NCBI GenBank assembly: GCA_002803225.1
Contig: NXFV01001711.1
Span: 21,492 to 85,491 of the forward strand
Source: Gamarada debralockiae
Taxonomy: Eukaryota > Ascomycota > Leotiomycetes > Helotiales > Hyphodiscaceae
Direction: 5' to 3'
Length of the DNA stretch: 64,000 bases
The notes beneath the pieces are model-generated. The model was given only the letters and a program-made list of their open reading frames with translations, did not search any database and was not told the origin of the DNA. This document shows, piece by piece, positions 58,968 through 64,000 of the stretch (the first letter of the stretch is position 1; every line of letters begins with the position of its first letter). The translations under genes and the position numbers were made by a program.

Positions 58968-59285
58968 GATAATACTCTAATATATAATTGATTAAATTTG
59001 CAAATAATTATATTAATATCAATTATATTTAAGATAAAATTCAAATATGCCAGATTTTCAAAATCACGCAAAACACATATAAAATAACCGCAGAGCGGCC
59101 ATCTACGAGCTTGATTTTTGATGTTGCGGGTTTTGTAACTAACGCTTACTAGACCCTGATACAAGTATCGAAAGTATTGATACCTTATAATACTGGCATC
59201 AATACGTATCGATACCGCTTATCGGGTATTTCTGCCGAGCCTGATTTTGGCCTCCCCCAGTTTCGAAACTCAGGTACGCTATGCA
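58968..59285. repeat. AT-rich tract and GTATCGATAC-type palindromes
   Basis: Bases 58979-59060 are almost pure A/T. At about 59166-59215 two near-palindromic units (GTATCGAAAGTATTGATACC and CATCAATACGTATCGATACC) are inverted relative to each other. It looks like the end of a small mobile element or a cruciform-prone site. No gene. Confidence 0.45.
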
Positions 59286-59990
59286 TCACGGGACCAACCT
59301 CCCATGACCTCCCAAACCCCCTTTCCTAAAAGCCTCTAACTTCCAACACTCCTCCACAATACCGTTCACCAACGGCCACTTCTCCAACTCAATTCCCACC
59401 CTCAAGCCCCCTTGAACAGCTGGGACGAGGAACACATCAGCAAGCGTGACCGCATCCCCAACACTATATCTCCCATCACCACCCTTCAGCCTCGCACGCT
59501 CTACAAACGTCTCATAAACCCCCAAACCCCGTTCATAAACATATTTTGCCCATACCTCCCCATCGCCCCCAAAATCTGAAGTAATTTTCTGGCGTATCCG
59601 ACTGTTTTGCGGAGGTTGGATATCACAAGCCACCAAACTCATCAATTCCATTACTCGGGACCTCTCCTTAAACCTCTCAATCCCGGGTAATAATGGAGGA
59701 TTGGGGAAGTGAGATTCTAGATAATCAATGATGGCGGGTGATTGGGTGATTGTAAACCTCTCTGGATTAACATCTTGACGGTTCGTAGGGGATTCGATGA
59801 CGAGTGATGGAACGCTGCCGTTGGGATTAATGAGTAGGTAGTCATGAGATGATTGCTGGGAGGCAGCTATGTTGATGTTGTGGTAGGTTAATGGGATGGA
59901 TTTTAGGTGTGCTGCGATCCGGATTCGGGCGCTGCAACCGGAGAGGGGCGCTGTGTAGAGATGGAGGCTTTTGAGACCGAGAGGTGCCAT
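59286..59990 (-). CDS. Glutathione S-transferase, zeta/maleylacetoacetate isomerase type, 234 aa
   Basis: A single exon. The N-terminal thioredoxin-like domain starts LHLYTAPLSGCSARIRIAAH, where the Ser-x-Cys-Ser arrangement is the zeta-class active site. NPNGSVPSLV holds the cis-Pro and ITQSPAIIDYLE the Ser that binds the gamma-Glu of glutathione. The C-terminal helical domain has the N-capping VTLADVFLVPAV. The enzyme probably isomerises maleylacetoacetate in tyrosine/homogentisate breakdown or has a related GST role. The zeta group's usual length is about 215-230. Cytosolic, no break. Confidence 0.88.
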   Translation of the reverse strand: MAPLGLKSLHLYTAPLSGCSARIRIAAHLKSIPLTYHNINIAASQQSSHDYLLINPNGSVPSLVIESPTNRQDVNPERFTITQSPAIIDYLESHFPNPPLLPGIERFKERSRVMELMSLVACDIQPPQNSRIRQKITSDFGGDGEVWAKYVYERGLGVYETFVERARLKGGDGRYSVGDAVTLADVFLVPAVQGGLRVGIELEKWPLVNGIVEECWKLEAFRKGGLGGHGRLVP

Positions 59991-61204
59991 GACTAGAAGA
60001 TGTGGACTTGCTTGTGTCGTCTCCAGGAGTCACTTTCTCCTATGTCCTTAACATGGACACGTCTGTCCAATGGCACTGAAACTTGATGGATGTCCTAGCT
60101 TGGCAGTCTGCCCTACGATGATTCGCAATCATCCAGAGCAATAGGGATACAGGGAAGGGAGGTTGGATTGTGTGAAGAGAATTTAATGATGACAAAGATG
60201 AAGGTTGGATTGTGGTCACCTGAGGCGGCCGCGACCGAAAATAGAAAAATGATTCTCATCATGGAAAAGCTCTTGATTCGAGAGAAAACCCCAACACACC
60301 GAAAAGCGAAATTCTGCGAACTTTGGCAGTGATGAACGGCTCGAGAGCCTTTCGAGCTGGCTGTTGATTCCCTGAGTTTTCACTCCTACCTGAAGAGGGA
60401 ACAAAATATTTTTGAGTGGATGTCGAAGTCCAAGCGCGAATCGCATCCTTTCTGGGCAACTACCATTCGCTGAGTGCAATGGTTTTATGCATGCTTATGC
60501 ATTTCTTTCTGGCGTCTCCTATCGCACTAACGATTTAGGATGAGGCTCTGATGAAGAGGTCCTTCGGAACGAGAAGAATTGAAAATTCAAGATAGCAGAG
60601 CTTCGAACATTCGATATTCAGATGAGAAAAGAATCAACTTTCAAGAAGACGAGCACATGGAAACGCCACATCGAACTTTGTCCTTGAAATATTTTGCGGC
60701 TGAGGATCTCCACAGGCTTGCATTGAACACGATATCCAAGCCTGATCTGGAAGTTTGTGGCTTCTTTAGCGCTCAACGCCAGGGCCAACTCCACCTTTCT
60801 TATCCAATTTAAGGGGCCACCTCAAAGATGCATAGAGCCATGTAAGTCAGGCCATTATTCTACTTTTCTTTATTTCTCCTGCCAACACATCTCTTAATGT
60901 CTATCCACTATTCTCAAATGGCGACGAAACTATGTTGAGAATATCGATGCGAGGAGAGCAGTTCAAAGAGCTGGAAATAGGGGCATCAGGGAGACCGCAG
61001 ACTGAAGGACCCTCTACGAGTTGATAACGCAGCATCCATACCCCTCGATCTACGAAGCAATTCGCTCTCAGTCGCGTCCTTGAGCTCGTATTCGGTCCCT
61101 ACCCTACAGGCAAAATAATTATTTGGCGGAGTACAAAATCTGTGGGATTTGTTCACAAGGCAGTTGAGGGGATCAATCTCACTCGGGACTGGGCAGAAGG
61201 CAAT
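59991..61204. other. Intergenic region upstream of the TmpA-like gene
   Basis: About 1.2 kb with both promoters of two divergent genes. Short ORFs (60216-60479 and 60579-60812) carry no motif. Confidence 0.45.
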
Positions 61205-62668
61205 ATGGCATTGAAAGATATGGAGATGGGTCCCTACCTCAAGATGGACGAGACCGGCGAAGACGAACCCTTCCTCTCAGATGAAGGATATATGGAGGAC
61301 AAATTCCCCTCCTCGAGCTCCCCGCAGGTCGACATCGTCCCCTCCGAGCACACTCTCCCTCCTAGGAATCCTTTTCTGAGATTTGCAAGATATACAGCGT
61401 TTGGAGTCTACAGGCGGATATTTTTGGCGGTCTTTATCATAAACATCTACCATGGACATCACATCCTTACTATGAAGCGGAGGTCCAAATACTCCCCACT
61501 ACTGGTCGATATATCCACAGCCGCATCAGCAAACATGCTGGTAGCAATCCTAATCCGACAAGACTACATCATCAACACTCTCTTCCGACTTTGCTGGTTC
61601 GTCCCATTCGCAACCCCCCTCCGAATCCGACGGTCCCTAGCCAAGATGTACGAATATGGAGGTCTCCACAGCGGCGCCGCAGTCTGTTCCGTCCTCTGGT
61701 TCTCCCTCCTATCCGCTATCCTAACCTGGGAATTCATGACCATCCGAATCGCGGACCCATTAATTATGATGTGCACCTTCATAGTCGTCGGAATCCTCTG
61801 GGCCATACTCATAACTGCCTACCCAGAAATCCGGGTCTTGAGACACAACACCTTCGAAAACGTCCATCGATTCGGAGGTTGGATTGTCCTTGGCCTTTTC
61901 TGGCCCGAACTCTACCTCTTCACCCGAGCCCTCGGCCATCAAGCAGGTCCCGCATCTCCAGGTGCAGTTCTCACAAAACTCCCCGCCTTCTGGCTTCTCA
62001 TAGCATCCTGCTTCCACGTTGCACTGCCTTGGATGCGTCTCCGCCGTTTACGTATCCAACCTGAGCGTCTAGGCGTAGGCGTTCATGCTATCCGTCTTCA
62101 TCTCCCAGAGAAAGTCAAGAACTGCGTTGTTTATCGGATTGCGGATTCTCCTTTGACGGAATGGCATTCCTTCGCATGCATTCCGGAACCCAATGGCAAC
62201 GGCGGCTCGCTCATCGTTTCAAATGCAGGAGACTGGACGCGAAAAGCAATCAACAACCCAAAGACACACTATTACACCCGCGGGATCCCCACCGTAGGTG
62301 TCCTCTGCATGGCCCAACTCTTCCGGAAGGTCATTATCGTGACAACAGGCTCTGGGATCGGTCCTTGTTTAGGTACCATGATGAATATTCCCGCTACGAA
62401 ATGTAGAGTTCTTTGGTCTGCTCCAGAACCTAGACATACGTTTGGGGATGCGATTTGTGATGCAGTGTTAGAAGTTGATGCGGAGGCTGTAGTTATTGAT
62501 ACACATGCTGTTGGAAGAAAGGATTTGGTGACTTTGGCGTATAGGTTGTATATGGAGGAGAAGGCTGAGGCTGTGTTTTGTATTAGTAACAAGGCACTGA
62601 CGAAGCATTTGGTTTATGAGATGGAGAGCAGAGGCGTTCCTGCTTTCGGGCCGATTTGGGATTCGTGA
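61205..62668 (+). CDS. TmpA-like integral membrane oxidoreductase, 487 aa
   Basis: A single exon; I use the first ATG in frame at 61205 (MALKDMEMGP), although the frame is open to 61142 and an upstream exon cannot be excluded. An acidic cytoplasmic N-tail is followed by several hydrophobic helices (IFLAVFIINIYHGHHIL, VCSVLWFSLLSAILTWEFM, PLIMMCTFIVVGILWAILIT and FGGWIVLGLFWPELYLF). The C-terminal half is a ferredoxin-reductase-like domain (VHAIRLHLPEKV, EWHSFACIPEP, VIIVTTGSGIGPCLGTM). This matches Aspergillus TmpA, a membrane flavoprotein affecting asexual sporulation, and the membrane part fused to some adenylate-forming reductases (NPS10 type). Acceptor unknown. Confidence 0.85.
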   Translation: MALKDMEMGPYLKMDETGEDEPFLSDEGYMEDKFPSSSSPQVDIVPSEHTLPPRNPFLRFARYTAFGVYRRIFLAVFIINIYHGHHILTMKRRSKYSPLLVDISTAASANMLVAILIRQDYIINTLFRLCWFVPFATPLRIRRSLAKMYEYGGLHSGAAVCSVLWFSLLSAILTWEFMTIRIADPLIMMCTFIVVGILWAILITAYPEIRVLRHNTFENVHRFGGWIVLGLFWPELYLFTRALGHQAGPASPGAVLTKLPAFWLLIASCFHVALPWMRLRRLRIQPERLGVGVHAIRLHLPEKVKNCVVYRIADSPLTEWHSFACIPEPNGNGGSLIVSNAGDWTRKAINNPKTHYYTRGIPTVGVLCMAQLFRKVIIVTTGSGIGPCLGTMMNIPATKCRVLWSAPEPRHTFGDAICDAVLEVDAEAVVIDTHAVGRKDLVTLAYRLYMEEKAEAVFCISNKALTKHLVYEMESRGVPAFGPIWDS

Positions 62669-64000
62669 TGAGGGAAGAAAGCATATGGCATGAACTGGGC
62701 CACTACAAGATATGGAAGACTCTTTAGTTAGATGGAGCATTGGGAGGCGGTGTTTGGGTCTTATGATCTTGGATATAGAAAGGATGAGTGCAAATGCACC
62801 GGGCTTGGTATAGTTGCTAGCGAAATCGGCTTCCGCCTTGAACACTTCTAAAATTCCCGGTTAGCCACGTTGCCAAGACGCTTAGGCTAACAACTAGAAT
62901 GATTACATGTAGCTGCTTCTAACCCTTGCATCCACCCGTAAGGTCCCAGGTCTAACTAGGAGCTTCTACATCACGTGGTAATTTGCACGTGCGTCCGTGT
63001 TTCTGACATTAGTCTCTACAGTCAAATCTGCTATACCAGAGTGGTATATACCGGAATAAATCGACAGATCTGGTGAAATTTGTATGTAAATACCGGTATA
63101 TCAAATCAAAAATTCACCATATAAATTTGATGAGCTTAATAAAATTTGTATAAAACATAAAGATTATACCCGAAATTATGCATATTTAAATGGGATAAGC
63201 CCAAAATATCACGTGGTCCGTTCTATATACCGGAGCGCTGTTTATACCGGAGTGTGCTTTTGCGCACTCAACTTGCCGACCCATGATCCGAGACCAACTT
63301 TCCTCAACGATCACGCACGAACTCCAAGTAGCAAACTCACTCAGGTTAATATTAATTCCCTACACGACTGATCAGACATGTAAGAAAAGTGGTTGTACTA
63401 ACAACAGCTGTCACTGCTATGGAATACAGTGTACTCTATTCCCCAGCCGAGTGGGCATTGGAATTGTGGATATTTGTCGAATTTCGCGTAGTATAGAGTC
63501 ACGTGAAGGCAGTGAAATTGAACTTAGAAGTAGGTGTTAATTCAACTCTTAATTGCTTAAACTCCCTTTCCCTAATACATCCATTAATAATACACGCTTC
63601 CGGGACTTTGTCAGGGAATCACTAGTGCAACCCGTCCCACCCCCTGGCTAGCAACATGTATATAATCACCTCCTCCCTCATCCTTCCCTTCCCTCCTCTG
63701 TAGTCAATCTAGTCTTTACCTTGTCAAACCGACCTGATCGTTGGCTTTCCTTGACATGAGTCTAGTGCTAGCAAGCACGTCTCAGACTTGGGTCCGCGGA
63801 AAGGTCATGTGTGGCATGGCTTGCAAGTGGCCACCAGGTGGCCGCCAACCATATACTCCTCTAACCAAGCCCTACTAAAGGGGCCAGGACCAACGGGGCT
63901 GGCTTGGACTTAGGTCGGCAGGAGGCAACGCCATAACTAGGCTAATTAGGGTTAATGAGCCTCACTCTTAGTACTTCTACTACTGTGCCCCAACTTGCCC
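62669..64000. other. Gene-free right end with repeat remnants
   Basis: About 1.3 kb without a supported gene. Includes the TATACCGG-rich AT block at 63020-63262 and, from about 63590 to the end, a TATATAA box followed by CT-rich sequence that could be part of a long terminal repeat running off the window. No element can be named. Confidence 0.4.
63020..63262. repeat. AT-rich block with repeated TATACCGG motifs
   Basis: Copies of TATACC(A/G)GAG or TATACCGG occur at about 63031, 63046, 63092, 63222 and 63243 around an A/T-rich core. The outer copies could be ends of a small non-autonomous element, although they are mainly in direct orientation. No ORF. Confidence 0.45.

Overview
The window looks like nuclear DNA of a filamentous ascomycete (Pezizomycotina; a Leotiomycete is my guess, not shown). 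The reasons are many short GT-AG introns of about 45-140 bp, a fungal non-reducing polyketide synthase, a Zn2Cys6 regulator of AflR type, and fungal housekeeping genes such as a SIP5-like protein, a COX14-type protein, a CorA-like protein and a TmpA-like membrane flavoprotein. I see no rRNA, convincing tRNA, CRISPR array or bacterial operon.

Left part, about 3.1-33.9 kb: a secondary-metabolite cluster built around an apparently intact 2158-residue non-reducing PKS (27004-33927; SAT-KS-AT-PT-ACP-ACP-TE, the layout of naphthopyrone/tetrahydroxynaphthalene synthases). Genes that splice into full-length proteins are a BBE-like FAD oxidoreductase (3147-5047), a naphthol-reductase-type SDR (12122-13163), an NmrA-like protein (14314-15455), an AflR-type regulator (19884-21043) and a second FAD oxidoreductase divergent from the PKS (24602-26282). 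Interleaved are tailoring genes that are broken: a wax-synthase/MBOAT-like acyltransferase, an MFS monocarboxylate-type transporter, an aldo-keto reductase and a scytalone-dehydratase-like gene. The most interesting feature is this mosaic: core enzyme, regulator and two flavoenzymes intact, several tailoring and export steps lost. A small cysteine-rich membrane protein gene and a decayed OTT_1508-like deaminase lie left of the cluster.

Middle and right part, about 34-64 kb: an AT-rich gene-free stretch (33.9-35.5 kb) separates the cluster from ordinary chromosome genes: a DUF2458-like coiled-coil protein, 3-ketoacyl-CoA thiolase, a nuclear-looking unknown, DAHP synthase with a perfect general-control TGACTCA upstream, a D-arabinose-dehydrogenase-like aldo-keto reductase, a SIP5-like RING protein, a COX14-like protein, a membrane coiled-coil protein, a CorA-like protein, a zeta-class GST and a TmpA-like membrane oxidoreductase. 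Between them lie remnants of another MFS transporter and a GH78 rhamnosidase, and several small repeat structures.

How the cluster may work (inference): the AflR-type protein switches on the PKS, whose aromatic polyketide is reduced by the SDR and oxidised or coupled by the flavoenzymes; the lost dehydratase, AKR, acyltransferase and transporter would once have extended the pathway to a dehydrated, acylated, exported product. All exon models were made by eye from splice sites and reading frame. Family names rest on remembered motifs, not on a search.
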